36,890 bases of DNA from Myroides sp. (GTDB taxonomy: Bacteria > Bacteroidota > Bacteroidia > Flavobacteriales > Flavobacteriaceae). The notes below the pieces were generated by a model, which made no database searches, was not told the DNA's origin, and worked only from the letters and a program-made list of their open reading frames with translations. The stretch is from NCBI GenBank assembly GCA_018384465.1, contig JAHAYQ010000207.1:1-36890 (forward strand). The letters run 5' to 3'. Below, in pieces: positions 9,649 through 19,259 of this stretch. Each line of letters begins with the position of its first letter. Position 1 is the stretch's first letter. The translations under genes and the position numbers were made by a program.

Positions 9649-12600
9649 TTATTTAAACTTCTCCTCAAAAAACGCCCACGCTCGTTTATAATCTTCTACA
9701 CGATCTTGTTTGGTAAACGGTGCGTGGTAAGTGATTTTTTCGCCTTGGTATAGTTCAGACTTGGTGATGGTATGCTCATAGGTTTCACCAGCGGGCATAT
9801 CTTTTATGGTATTCCATTCTGGGCGATCCAAACCGACACCTACCAAACCTTTGCTGCAAGTAAACACAATATTTCCTTTGGTATCGTACCAAGTGTCATC
9901 TTCGTTTTGTTGCAATACGGGAAACTGAATATTGTACATCAATATCAATTCTTCCAACGTTAGGTTGAGAGCCATTGCCGTGATCACATCAATCTCTACC
10001 AATGCCATGCGACGTTCAAAATAATTACGCAAAGGTGAATACCATGACCATTCTTTGGTTAAAGAAGAAAAAGGTTTTAAACGCTCGTCTTGCAACGACC
10101 AAGTTTCCTGCGTAAATGCGTCCTGATAACTTTCCTCCCAAAGCGGTGCATAATATTTGTTTAAGCTATTGAGTTGTAATGTACGTACGAACAATGCCGA
10201 TTTGTATTTTTCTGAAATGCCAAGCGGGATTGTATTTAGTATTCCTTGTTTGATATTAGCACTGCCGATACTCTTCACATAAAAATCTGAAACGAGAGAT
10301 GATAATATACCAGTGAATTCGGTCAATTCTGATAACTTCTTAAAAACTATACTATTTAGATTTAAACAACTCACTTTCGGAGGGAACATACATCCTTGTA
10401 ATGTTCTTTCTCCAGTTAATGAAACCATACGCGGAATTATCGCTTTAAAGGAACTTACCCAAGTTCCTTTATTATTTCGCAATCGTCGATTAAATTTCTC
10501 TGAGTTAGCATCTAATGGAACAAAATTCGTTCTTGGCACAAAAGATTGGTCAATTTTAGTTAAATCAATTACATCATAATCAGAATTTAAAATTGATTTT
10601 CTCCAAGGATTTTTATATAAAGGATTTACCACATAAAAGTGTGGCCCGCTAACAATTAATTCAAATTCGTCTAACTGAGCCCATTTTGTTTCTCTACGTA
10701 AAAGTCCATCTTTTTCTGATTGTGCTTGGTCAAAACCGATCACGTAATCATAATCATAATTCGCTAATCTGCTTGGAAACATTCCAATTTTCTCTATCGC
10801 TTGTATAATTTCCTGAGCGTGAATGCTTACTAATTTCGCACCTTCCCAATCTGAGGTATTTTCAAAAGTTTTGGCTAAGATTTTTAATACATTTTCGTTT
10901 ATGCTTACAATACGATGCTGGTGTGCTTGTATATTCCACTCCATCTTTCCCGTATTCTCATTTTTCACTTTAAATCCGCCAACTTGACCTAAACCGTTAT
11001 GCACAAAACTACCATCAATAGTTGCTGGATGAAACAAATTGGATATAGATTGAAAATCAACTTCATTTTTTTTACCAGAATAAATATGAATACCGTAAAT
11101 AGTTTCGTGATGAACATCAGCGAAAAGCACCATTTCATTTTTAAACTGAAAATGAAATTTCAAGCGTTGGTATATTTCCTTACGCAAAGCATAACCATTA
11201 GGGTCGTCGTACACCCCTTCAGGATGTATCAAGCCTAAGTATCCTTTTTCGGCAATCCAATGCAAACCGTTTTCCAGTACACATTTGTACAAATTATTCC
11301 TTTGTCCAACCAGTAAAGGGTAATTCTGGACAGCACCTAAGAACTCTTTTGTAGTATTTGCCTCTACTGTTTCATTAATATAAATATCAGCTAAAGAAGT
11401 ATTCTCTTCCAGATGTTTTTCTGCAAAAGTTTTTACCTCAGGTGCAGTAAAATTCTTTACAAAAACCTCAGGATAAAATTCAGAAACCACGCCTGTTTCA
11501 TCAAAAGTGATGTTTACCCATGGCGGATTCCCTACAGCAACATCAAAACCATTCTGCTCTCTAAATACCTCTATAAACTCCAGCTCATAATGGAAAAATT
11601 TATATTGCTCGGCATAAGTTTGCACCAAATCAGCACGTTCGTTTGTAAACAAAGAGGCAGTTGATTGCTTCAATGCTTCTGCCAATTGCTTCTCTAACTG
11701 TTTCTTGTCTTTTCGATAATCACGAACAGTTTCTTCTTCAAGCGTTTCTTGCTTCGTAATTTCCGTTAAATCAATATTCAGCAATTGCTCTAAATCATCG
11801 TACCACTCATCTCTTGTGGGCAAATCTTGTGCATTGCGTACATCCCAAAACCATAGACTGCACCAATAGTCCATCATCAGTTTCAGTTTGTAATAAGGTG
11901 CATTGGGTTTTAGGCGTTCTTGGGCAAACTGTTGTTTTTGCTCAAAAGTATAAGACTGAAAATCGAGTTGCATTATCGCATTCGGGTTTCCAAAATACTG
12001 GGGATTGGTTTCAGTAATCAATCCAATATTTTTCTGTATTTCGTAATGCGCCAAAAGCAAAGCATCAATGGCTTTAGAAATTCGTTGTACACGTTGAAAT
12101 TCATCATTTCGCAAAGGGGCACAAAAAGCCTTACGCCATTCGGTAATGCGTGCAGCCTTTTCCGGAAAAGCATCTTTCAATAATTTGATACTTCCCGAAG
12201 AGGCCATTCCGGCATCGGGTAATATAAAATGATAAATTTCGTCGTCTCTACGTAAAACGCCTTTTTTACCAAATTGCAAATGTTTAGGTGCTTGTGTCCA
12301 CCATTCTTTTTTAACAAAGCCTTTTACACCTTTTGGTTCAAAGGAGAAATCTTTGTGTTTGAAAACTTTTAACCACGAACCGACTACAGCATTACCTACG
12401 CCCAAACGATAACCAAAGAAAGGCGTTTGCATATCTTTATGGATAACATTGAGCCATAAAGACAATTTCCCTAATTCGATCGCCGTAGGATTTAAATCGA
12501 CACCATACACATTGTTTAAAGCGATGTAAGCTTTAATTTTCTGAATTTCTTCTTGGTATTTATTTGGATCTACTTGCTGTTTCAGTTCTTGCTGTCTATA

Positions 12601-14430
12601 CGTTAAATACGCTTGTGCCAACTGATTGATCACTTCATTATGAAAAGCAGCGGCACCCATTGCTGGTTCTAAAATTTTGAGTTGTAACAAATCTAATGCT
12701 TGTATTTCTCCCTTGTCCAATCGCTCCAGAATTGGTTTCAAGGTGTATTTAACCGTTGTTTGCGTCAGCACTTCGGGTGTATAATACGAAGCAGATTTTT
12801 GACGATCACGCCCGCTTAGGCGATAGATAAAAGTACCTTTGGGGATCACTTTTAGTTCTTCTGAACCATCAGCTTTTTCAGAATAAAAAACTTCTTTCGG
12901 ATCAAAGTCATCTAAACGATGACGTGGTACCAAATAAGACCCATCGGTATTGACCACTTTTGCAGAAGATTCATTGCTTTTGCGCTTGCGATGCACTTCG
13001 ATATAATCGGTTTCTGCCAAAAAACCACGAAATGCCAACAAGCTTTCATAAACCGATCCCAATTGGTTAATGCCTAAATTGGCGTAGGATATACGACCTC
13101 GACTTTTTTTGTTCTGTTTTTTGGATAGCGACAATTCGCAAATAACATCTTGCCAAACTTGATTTCGAATTTTCACCCTGTTTAGATAATGCAGCAGGCT
13201 ACTATCAAACATCGGCGAATCTAAGTGTCGGATTTTAAAACTTTTATTTGATCCTTCGTTTTCATGGTAACCTCTATTTAACAAATCGAATAATTGAAAC
13301 AAAGACTGATGAAAGAAATAGCCGTTTAGACTTGATTCCGTGATTAAGGGCACTTGCTCCAAATCGCGCAACATCTCTAAAGAATAACCACGTTCGTAAA
13401 CTTCGTCATTGGAAGGCAAAATATCCAAATCTTCTCGGGACTCGGCATAAAAAAGAAATAAAAGTCGATAGACCATATTCAGGCAATCGTCTTTCAATTT
13501 TGTTGCGTCAATGTCAGCAGGTTGTACGCCTTGCGTTTCCAAATCTTTTACGGCTTCGTTCGCCAAACTTTCTACTGCATGGATAACGCCTTCTTTCAAA
13601 TCTTTGGTTACTTCGTAAGCAGCTTTATGCGAATCTTCATCCAACTGATCCATCAAGACCATTTCGGCAGTAGGTGCCAATAAATCTTTCCCTAACAAGA
13701 GATAGAATATGCTGTAATAATCTTTGGCAATCGCCGCATCGTCAAACAATGCTTCTAAATCCAATTGCAAATACGAACCACGGAACCATTTTTCGGCTTC
13801 CAATAAAAAATATTGGTTACCGGCACAAAGCAAAACATAATTCGGACGACGTTGTTCGGGTAATAAAAACAATTCGTTTACCGCCTGATTAATAATCATA
13901 GGCGATATACTCACATCATCGCTTACCGAAAAAATATCAGTCCATTGAGAGCGGTGGTATTTCTGTTCTTTGGTGGTTTTCTCATCACCATCTTGAGAAC
14001 TGGTATAGCTTTGTTCAAAAAGTCCGTCAGGTTCTTCCTCATCTTTGGTTTTGATCATGGCGTGCATTTCCATTACCATCAGATGTGGCTGATCTCCTCG
14101 ATACAAAATATGACGAATAGGTAAAACAGATTTATCGTTGATAGGAAACAAGTCATGATATTGCATATGTTCAGCATCATAACCTAATGCACGCAATACT
14201 TTGCTATGAAAATCGTGCGAAAGATTGATTTTATCTTTTACACGCAAATGATTTTCTATAAAGCGATGTTTTAATTTAAAGTATTCAGGTTTTAACTGAT
14301 TTATTTTTTGATTGATGTCTTTAACAGCATCTGTGCTATGACCCGATTTTTCGATTACTTTTTTCCCAAAGTTTTCATCGAAATAATTAGATGCAAAAAA
14401 ATCGCCAATATTATGTAGAAAATGAATCAT
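9649..14430 (-). CDS. Large adenine-specific DNA methyltransferase (Eco57I/PglX/DrmMI-like)
   Basis: 1593 aa. An N6-adenine methylase of the type IIG/PglX kind: SAM-binding motif I EPAMGAAAF at ~589, preceded by SASYYTPEVLTQ (motif X region) and followed by VYGVDLNPTAIELGKLSLWL, with catalytic motif IV VGNPPW near 968. A long N-terminal region (~1-550) and a C-terminal region (~1150-1593) probably hold target recognition and partner contacts. No restriction nuclease motif is evident in the N-terminus. In DISARM and BREX such a methylase marks host DNA so the helicase complex spares it; that role is inferred here. It begins 10 bp after the SNF2 gene stop, within the same operon. At 1593 aa it is longer than typical PglX (around 1200 aa). 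The target sequence cannot be predicted. Confidence 0.93.
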   Translation of the reverse strand: MIHFLHNIGDFFASNYFDENFGKKVIEKSGHSTDAVKDINQKINQLKPEYFKLKHRFIENHLRVKDKINLSHDFHSKVLRALGYDAEHMQYHDLFPINDKSVLPIRHILYRGDQPHLMVMEMHAMIKTKDEEEPDGLFEQSYTSSQDGDEKTTKEQKYHRSQWTDIFSVSDDVSISPMIINQAVNELFLLPEQRRPNYVLLCAGNQYFLLEAEKWFRGSYLQLDLEALFDDAAIAKDYYSIFYLLLGKDLLAPTAEMVLMDQLDEDSHKAAYEVTKDLKEGVIHAVESLANEAVKDLETQGVQPADIDATKLKDDCLNMVYRLLFLFYAESREDLDILPSNDEVYERGYSLEMLRDLEQVPLITESSLNGYFFHQSLFQLFDLLNRGYHENEGSNKSFKIRHLDSPMFDSSLLHYLNRVKIRNQVWQDVICELSLSKKQNKKSRGRISYANLGINQLGSVYESLLAFRGFLAETDYIEVHRKRKSNESSAKVVNTDGSYLVPRHRLDDFDPKEVFYSEKADGSEELKVIPKGTFIYRLSGRDRQKSASYYTPEVLTQTTVKYTLKPILERLDKGEIQALDLLQLKILEPAMGAAAFHNEVINQLAQAYLTYRQQELKQQVDPNKYQEEIQKIKAYIALNNVYGVDLNPTAIELGKLSLWLNVIHKDMQTPFFGYRLGVGNAVVGSWLKVFKHKDFSFEPKGVKGFVKKEWWTQAPKHLQFGKKGVLRRDDEIYHFILPDAGMASSGSIKLLKDAFPEKAARITEWRKAFCAPLRNDEFQRVQRISKAIDALLLAHYEIQKNIGLITETNPQYFGNPNAIMQLDFQSYTFEQKQQFAQERLKPNAPYYKLKLMMDYWCSLWFWDVRNAQDLPTRDEWYDDLEQLLNIDLTEITKQETLEEETVRDYRKDKKQLEKQLAEALKQSTASLFTNERADLVQTYAEQYKFFHYELEFIEVFREQNGFDVAVGNPPWVNITFDETGVVSEFYPEVFVKNFTAPEVKTFAEKHLEENTSLADIYINETVEANTTKEFLGAVQNYPLLVGQRNNLYKCVLENGLHWIAEKGYLGLIHPEGVYDDPNGYALRKEIYQRLKFHFQFKNEMVLFADVHHETIYGIHIYSGKKNEVDFQSISNLFHPATIDGSFVHNGLGQVGGFKVKNENTGKMEWNIQAHQHRIVSINENVLKILAKTFENTSDWEGAKLVSIHAQEIIQAIEKIGMFPSRLANYDYDYVIGFDQAQSEKDGLLRRETKWAQLDEFELIVSGPHFYVVNPLYKNPWRKSILNSDYDVIDLTKIDQSFVPRTNFVPLDANSEKFNRRLRNNKGTWVSSFKAIIPRMVSLTGERTLQGCMFPPKVSCLNLNSIVFKKLSELTEFTGILSSLVSDFYVKSIGSANIKQGILNTIPLGISEKYKSALFVRTLQLNSLNKYYAPLWEESYQDAFTQETWSLQDERLKPFSSLTKEWSWYSPLRNYFERRMALVEIDVITAMALNLTLEELILMYNIQFPVLQQNEDDTWYDTKGNIVFTCSKGLVGVGLDRPEWNTIKDMPAGETYEHTITKSELYQGEKITYHAPFTKQDRVEDYKRAWAFFEEKFK

Positions 14431-14440
14431 TTTTAATCGT

Positions 14441-17326
14441 CTATTTATTGTAAAATACAGCTACTACTTTCAGATACGGATTGCCGTTGAGACTAGTTAA
14501 GTCCTTGAAATATTGACTTGAATTATTTAAAATTGTCTCTATTTCATATTCTTTGTCCTGCATTCTTTTCTTAACAAAACCAGTGATGCTTTTATCAGCA
14601 AATTCTAGTTCCATTTGTTGCTGTTTACTTTGGTGCCAATTCTTTAATTTCTCTTCGTACACTGCCAGTTTCTTTTCCATTTCAAATTGCAATTTTTGTT
14701 GTTCCTGATCCATGTGAAGCTGGTGTGCAAAATCAATCGCATCGGGTAAGATTTCCTGTAACTCTTCGATATCTTCGGTTGGAATATCCAAAGTATAGAG
14801 ATCGTCTTTAAGGTTGTATTGTACCATAAAATCCTCAAAAGGTAAAGGTCTTTCTTTTAAACCACCGTTGATATTCATGGGTACCACAAAGAAATCAGAC
14901 AAGATCGATTGTCCTAAATTATTTGCAACTATACCTTGAATCAGAAAAAAAGCTGTATCTGTAGGTAATCTATCCAATTTTGTTACCAAGGCAACGTCTT
15001 TATCAACCGAGGCTTCCAGTTGTGTCATGAGATAGCGAACAACAGGATGCAGTTCATACAAAATCTGAAATTTTGCCCATTCGCCCTTTTTCTTTCGAGC
15101 ATCGGTAATGGACTTTTGTACGTCATCTTTATCCAAAGAAAGCTGATAAACATCACCTAACTTATCAGGTTTTGCTTCTGCTGGCAGGTCATACAAAATA
15201 CGATTGAGCTCTTTCGTTTGTTTAACTTCCAATAGATCTCCCTCAAATTGAGCTTCGTCATTTTTTAAATATTGATCGGTCTTCAATTGTTCTATCAAAG
15301 CTTGATAATAAGCTTTCTCGTTCTGGAACAAAGAAACTTGCGCAGCAATAGGGTTTTCAATCTGTAATTTAGGCGTAGCATCATCAAATAAGGAATCAAA
15401 TATATCATCATCCAATTCATTTTGACTCGAGTGCTCCAATAAATCGACATTGTTAGATGCTAATGCTTTGGTTACCAAATCCTCTTCGGCACTTGCTTCA
15501 TACAACTTATAGACCGAAGCCGCATCTCCCAAAGACTCATACACTGTTTCTTCTTTTTCTTTCAGCTTATTTACGATGTGTAAATCATCCTTCAAACCTT
15601 CCAAATCAGAGGTGGCAATCATATAATGGATGTATGGCGTTTTGGTTTGACCATAACGATCGATACGTCCATTTCGTTGCTCCAACGTAATCAATGACCA
15701 CGGAATATCGTAGTTGAACATGTGATTACAATAATAATGAAGGTTGACACCTTGTGCACCTGCATCAGAAGTTAATAAAACACGATACTCTGAATCTTCT
15801 TTTCCAAAATCCTCAATAATACGTTGCTGTTCCATATCGGTCAACGATCCATGAAAATCAGCAATTACTTTGTCATCTAAATCGAAATCTTGCTGCAGTT
15901 TTCTCTTTAGTGCCTTCAAGGTTTCTATACGCTCGGCGAATACGACGATACGAAAATCTTTTTTTCGTCCATTCCACTTCAAACGAATCAATTCGTTTCT
16001 GAAAGCAGTGTATTTTGCATCTTGACGCAAATCGATAATCGTTAATAACTGTTGCTCTAAATTTTCTAAAGTTGCTAAGTTTTGCTCTACAACATCTTCA
16101 CGATTAGTAATGTCTTCCAGCTTTTTTATCCTATTCTGGATCGAACTTAAAGCTGCTTCTGGTGAAGACATATAGGATTTGAACAAACCAATAGCAAATA
16201 ATAAATCACGTTTTGTTTTATGTTTTAACTTTCTGCCAAACAAATCTTCCGTGACGTCTTCATCGTTTAATCCTGCTAAAGCAGTAAATTTTATCTTTTG
16301 CTGAATTTCAAGAAAGGCATTCTCAGCATTAGTTAATTCGGCATGAATAGAAACGATCTTTCTTTCTTGAAAATTAGAACGGACATTTTCATCGTCAATA
16401 TCATTTTTGAATCGGCGCACATAGTAGGGCAATATATCCTCTTGGCTATACTGTTGCTCATCCTTAATTGCTAACGGTTCAATCATATTAATGAGATTGG
16501 CGAAATTTTGCTTTTTACCATTATGTGGCGTAGCTGAAGTAAGCACCAAAGATTCACACTTGGTACTTAGTAACTGTGCCAAACTTCCTCTCAAAGAATT
16601 AGAATTGGACACAGTATGACATTCATCGATTACGATGATATCCCATTTTGTTTTTTCTATATAGTGTTGAAACTTCGCATTGTTTTTCAGTGTATCTATT
16701 GAAACAATGGTTTTGTCGTAATAATCGAACGGATTTTTATTGGCAGGTAATTCAGATTTTATTTTTGAAATCCCTTCCGAGTCTAAACGAACCAATGGAA
16801 TGGCAAAACGATTCCAAATCTCCTGTTGGAATTGAGCAAGAATAGATTTTAAAGCCAAAACTAAAATACGCTTTCCTTTTCCGCGCTTAATCATTTCAGC
16901 TAAGAAAATACCCACTTCAACAGTTTTACCTAAACCTACTCCATCTGCAATCAATATACGAGGTCGTGGCAGTTCAAAAGCTTTTAAAGTTGGCTCTAAC
17001 TGATATTCGGCTAAATTGAAAGCAGCTTTTTGAGCCACGGTAATTTGTTTGCTATAAATTGAGGAATTTCGAATCTGGTTTTCGACAAATAGTTTGGTCT
17101 TACGATAACCATAATCTACATCTGCAACCAATAGTGTTTTTTTGGGATCTAAAACCCGAATGTCTTTATCAATGTTGGTATCAAAAATATAGCGTTTGCT
17201 TTTGACCAATTCAGAGATTCCTTCAACCTTTAGAATCCATTTACCGTTATTTTCAACGGCATCATTAATGATAAAGTCTTCATCACGATTGGTTATTCGT
17301 TGTCCAGGCGTAAAATTCATATTCAT
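14441..17326 (-). CDS. SNF2-family helicase/translocase (DrmD-like)
   Basis: 961 aa. SNF2/SF2 ATPase motifs: Walker A GVGLGKT at 129-135, DECH near 233, LTSATPHNGKK (motif III), VVFAERIETLKAL (motif IV), SDAGAQGVNLHYY (motif V) and EQRNGRIDRYGQ (motif VI, ~550). This RapA/DrmD-like layout, with an insert between the lobes and a C-terminal coiled-coil stretch (~870-930, rich in Q, E and K), fits DrmD of class 1 DISARM, which also sits next to the adenine methylase. It should translocate along duplex DNA. Two ATG codons (17326 and 17320) are possible starts; I use the first. It begins 9 bp after the XRE gene stop and 10 bp before the methylase start. Confidence 0.92.
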   Translation of the reverse strand: MNMNFTPGQRITNRDEDFIINDAVENNGKWILKVEGISELVKSKRYIFDTNIDKDIRVLDPKKTLLVADVDYGYRKTKLFVENQIRNSSIYSKQITVAQKAAFNLAEYQLEPTLKAFELPRPRILIADGVGLGKTVEVGIFLAEMIKRGKGKRILVLALKSILAQFQQEIWNRFAIPLVRLDSEGISKIKSELPANKNPFDYYDKTIVSIDTLKNNAKFQHYIEKTKWDIIVIDECHTVSNSNSLRGSLAQLLSTKCESLVLTSATPHNGKKQNFANLINMIEPLAIKDEQQYSQEDILPYYVRRFKNDIDDENVRSNFQERKIVSIHAELTNAENAFLEIQQKIKFTALAGLNDEDVTEDLFGRKLKHKTKRDLLFAIGLFKSYMSSPEAALSSIQNRIKKLEDITNREDVVEQNLATLENLEQQLLTIIDLRQDAKYTAFRNELIRLKWNGRKKDFRIVVFAERIETLKALKRKLQQDFDLDDKVIADFHGSLTDMEQQRIIEDFGKEDSEYRVLLTSDAGAQGVNLHYYCNHMFNYDIPWSLITLEQRNGRIDRYGQTKTPYIHYMIATSDLEGLKDDLHIVNKLKEKEETVYESLGDAASVYKLYEASAEEDLVTKALASNNVDLLEHSSQNELDDDIFDSLFDDATPKLQIENPIAAQVSLFQNEKAYYQALIEQLKTDQYLKNDEAQFEGDLLEVKQTKELNRILYDLPAEAKPDKLGDVYQLSLDKDDVQKSITDARKKKGEWAKFQILYELHPVVRYLMTQLEASVDKDVALVTKLDRLPTDTAFFLIQGIVANNLGQSILSDFFVVPMNINGGLKERPLPFEDFMVQYNLKDDLYTLDIPTEDIEELQEILPDAIDFAHQLHMDQEQQKLQFEMEKKLAVYEEKLKNWHQSKQQQMELEFADKSITGFVKKRMQDKEYEIETILNNSSQYFKDLTSLNGNPYLKVVAVFYNK

Positions 17327-17335
17327 ACTTACAAC

Positions 17336-17533
17336 TTACTTACTAGAGTTAATCAATTCTTTCACATCTACATCCAATTGTTTGGCAATCTCCAAGAAAG
17401 TCTCCATTGAAGGTTGCACCTCATTGGTCACCCATCGAGAAACGGTAACTTCACTCTTTCCAAGTTGCTCTGCAAGCCACTTGTTTGTCTTTTCCGTTTC
17501 TGCCAATACTATTTTTAAGCGATTGATTTTCAT
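17336..17533 (-). CDS. XRE-family HTH regulator of the defence operon
   Basis: 65 aa from the ATG at 17533; an in-frame ATG at 17554 would add seven residues. I chose the shorter form because this Bacteroidota family usually starts M-x-INRLK. A Cro/C1-type helix-turn-helix covers nearly the whole protein (KWLAEQLGKSEVTVSRW, then QPSMETFLEIAKQLDVDVKEL). It is the first gene of the defence operon, 9 bp ahead of the SNF2 gene, so it is probably an autoregulating repressor that keeps expression low after transfer. No other domain is present. It faces away from the plus-strand rteC, with a 217-bp divergent intergenic region between them (counted from the longer start). Confidence 0.88.
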   Translation of the reverse strand: MKINRLKIVLAETEKTNKWLAEQLGKSEVTVSRWVTNEVQPSMETFLEIAKQLDVDVKELINSSK

Positions 17534-17556
17534 TTTATGTTTATTGATTAACATCT

Positions 17557-17572
17557 GATGTTAAAAATAATA
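17557..17572. repeat. 16-nt direct repeat, copy 1
   Basis: GATGTTAAAAATAATA lies just upstream of the XRE gene and recurs exactly at 23746-23761. The pair brackets the rteC-to-ORF6N core module. AT-rich, so chance is possible. Confidence 0.5.
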
Positions 17573-17714
17573 CTAATTTGGAGAATAAAAAAAGATTTAA
17601 TACCGAAAATTGAAGCGTATGTACGATTTAATCCAAGTACTTTTATATAAAAATTCCCCAACTGGGGGGCAATATGTGGAAATGGTTTGATTTGAAATTC
17701 CAAATTTTGGGGTT

Positions 17715-17728
17715 ACAACTGTAGTTGT
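17715..17728. promoter_or_regulatory. Inverted repeat between the XRE and rteC genes
   Basis: ACAACT-GT-AGTTGT is a perfect 6-bp-arm inverted repeat inside a longer imperfect one (GTTACAACTGTAGTTGTGAC). It lies 44 bp before the rteC start and about 180 bp before the divergent XRE gene. It could be an operator for RteC or the XRE protein. A small CCCC-AACT-GGGG hairpin lies nearby at 17656-17667. I find no clear Bacteroidota promoter (TAnnTTTG) in this interval on either strand. Confidence 0.35.
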
Positions 17729-17771
17729 GACTCCGAAATAAATAGTAAAAACTTAAAAATAAAGCTATGCT

Positions 17772-18617
17772 ATGGAAATCGTATTGAGTAAAATCTTATC
17801 AAAAATTCATCGCCAAGAAGAAAAGTTATCTTCACAACCGATGCTAATCGCCGATGAAGCATACCAAATGACTTTGTTCCTAAATGAGATGCTTTGTTCA
17901 TTAAAATCAACGGTTTTGCAAAATAGGTTTTATGATGAAGAGCATGAAATTGATTTCTTCAAAAACATTAAACCGCAGGTCTTGGGTAAACTTATTTACT
18001 ATAATAAAGTATTCCGGATTGAAACCAATTGTCCTGTGAGTAACGGTAAACTACATCAGATCTATTTTCAGAAGCTTTTAAAAAATCTTAAATCTGATTA
18101 TTCAGAGAATATCTGTAAAGAAGATTTTTACAGGTATTATCGTACAGGCAGGAAAGATAAGGATAATATTTACTTTCGACTCGGTCAAGTCAATTTTCAC
18201 GATGGACTAAAAAGTGGTGTATTCGAAATCGATTTAAGCTTTTCCACCTACTATGATAATAAGACCGCCTATATAATTGCTAACGAGTTATTATACAAAT
18301 ATATTCTAGAGAAGACAAGTCCTGAGGGAAATTCAGACTTTACATTAATAAGTGGAAACGCTAATAAGGATATTGCTTGGTCGAATTCACAAAATGCACT
18401 TATTGAACTAATTTATGCTCTTTATGCATCATGTTCTGTTTCACATGGAAAGATAGGGATAAAAAAGCTAGCTCTAATTTTTCAAATAGTATTTCAAACT
18501 CCATTAAACGATGTCCATCATGCATTTCACAGAATGAAAACAAGAGCTGGCTCACGAACTGCTTTTTTAGATCAGCTTAAATCCTCACTTGAAGAATATA
18601 TGGATAGGGATCTTTAA
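17772..18617 (+). CDS. rteC: RteC-family regulator of ICE excision (first copy)
   Basis: 281 aa. The C-terminal ~80 residues carry the typical RteC pattern (ALIELIYALYAS, then IFQIVFQTPLNDVHHAF and a basic RTAFLDQLKSSL tail). In CTnDOT, RteC is the activator of the excision operon (xis2c-xis2d-orf3-exc). Here the next genes downstream are an excisionase-like HTH protein, a DUF3945 protein and topoisomerase III, so the same control is likely. The ATG at 17772 is the first in frame; another ATG five bases earlier is out of frame. A terminator follows 23 bp after the stop, so rteC is transcribed alone. A second, clearly divergent rteC lies at 33189-34022. Confidence 0.9.
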   Translation: MEIVLSKILSKIHRQEEKLSSQPMLIADEAYQMTLFLNEMLCSLKSTVLQNRFYDEEHEIDFFKNIKPQVLGKLIYYNKVFRIETNCPVSNGKLHQIYFQKLLKNLKSDYSENICKEDFYRYYRTGRKDKDNIYFRLGQVNFHDGLKSGVFEIDLSFSTYYDNKTAYIIANELLYKYILEKTSPEGNSDFTLISGNANKDIAWSNSQNALIELIYALYASCSVSHGKIGIKKLALIFQIVFQTPLNDVHHAFHRMKTRAGSRTAFLDQLKSSLEEYMDRDL

Positions 18618-18639
18618 TTAAAAAGAAGCTTCTAAAATC

Positions 18640-18668
18640 AAAGCAGTACCAAACTAGTACTGCTTTTT
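18640..18668 (+). terminator. Terminator of the first rteC gene
   Basis: A 10-bp stem AAAGCAGTAC/GTACTGCTTT with a 7-nt loop ends in TTTTT, directly after rteC on the plus strand. Confidence 0.85.
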
Positions 18669-18681
18669 CTATCCCCATATG

Positions 18682-18811
18682 TACCAATTGGTAAACCCTC
18701 CTAATCATATCTACAAAACAGATAAAACGAATTCAACCACCTGTTTTTCATAACATTTACAAGGAATAAAAAAAGCAAAAAAATAGTAAAACCAATTGGC
18801 GAGACTTGGCG
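18682..18811. promoter_or_regulatory. Palindromes and phased repeats upstream of the excisionase-like gene
   Basis: The 198 bp between the rteC terminator and the HTH gene contain a perfect 12-bp palindrome TACCAATTGGTA (18682-18693), a second CCAATTGG 108 bp away (18792-18799), and two TTGGCG hexamers exactly 10 bp apart (18796-18801 and 18806-18811), i.e. on the same DNA face. In CTnDOT, RteC binds inverted repeats ahead of the excision operon; these are the best candidates here. Binding is inferred. Confidence 0.4.
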
Positions 18812-18866
18812 GACAAACTCTTCCTCCTTTAGGAATTTTGTAGAAGTAATATTAAAGAATTGTACT

Positions 18867-19172
18867 ATGAATATTGACAGACTAGAATTTTTAGCATGGA
18901 TGGAGCGCCTAACGGAACGACTTAACATACTTGGCGACAATATTGACGACTTACAAAAGAAACGTAACAACATAGACGGTGAAGAATTATTGGATAATCA
19001 GGATTTGTTACAAATGCTAAAAATCAGCACCCGCTCGTTGCAACGATATCGCTCTTCTGGGAAACTCCCCTATTATACGATAAGTGGAAAACTTTATTAT
19101 AAACTATCGGACGTACATCAGTTTATACGAGACAGTTTTAACCAACCCTCAAACAGACAAAAAGCCATTTAG
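18867..19172 (+). CDS. Excisionase-like helix-turn-helix protein
   Basis: 101 aa. Residues ~40-90 form a MerR/excisionase-type winged HTH (DLLQMLKISTRSLQRYRSSG, then a YYKLSDVHQFI wing and C-helix), after an N-terminal amphipathic helix that may dimerise. Position between rteC and the DUF3945-topB pair matches Xis2c/Xis2d of CTnDOT, small DNA-bending factors that promote excision and activate mobilisation genes. Only one such gene is present here rather than two. The ATG at 18867 is the first in frame. Eighty-seven bases separate it from the next gene, with a weak promoter candidate between. It could instead be a plain transcription factor. Confidence 0.82.
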   Translation: MNIDRLEFLAWMERLTERLNILGDNIDDLQKKRNNIDGEELLDNQDLLQMLKISTRSLQRYRSSGKLPYYTISGKLYYKLSDVHQFIRDSFNQPSNRQKAI

Positions 19173-19198
19173 TGCCAAGTACGACCTCTGAAAACCAC

Positions 19199-19233
19199 TT
19201 TAGGTATTACAGAATACACTTGTCATACTTTCG
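19199..19233 (+). promoter_or_regulatory. Weak Bacteroidota-type promoter candidate before the DUF3945 gene
   Basis: TTTAG (19199-19203) and TACTTTCG (19226-19233) loosely fit the Bacteroidota -33 TTTG / -7 TAnnTTTG pair, with 22 bp between them, slightly more than usual. The -7 box differs from consensus at one fixed position. It would place a start site about 20 nt before the ATG at 19260. Confidence 0.25.
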
Positions 19234-19259
19234 CCTGTAAACTTTAAATTTTTAAGATT

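Noticed and set aside
17534..17554. Upstream ATG of the XRE gene
   Set aside because: Related proteins begin at M-x-INRLK; the seven extra residues show no family match, though the longer start is not excluded.
18701..18973. 90-codon minus-strand open frame
   Set aside because: Lies antisense to the excisionase-like gene and its regulatory region; sequence is low complexity with no family.
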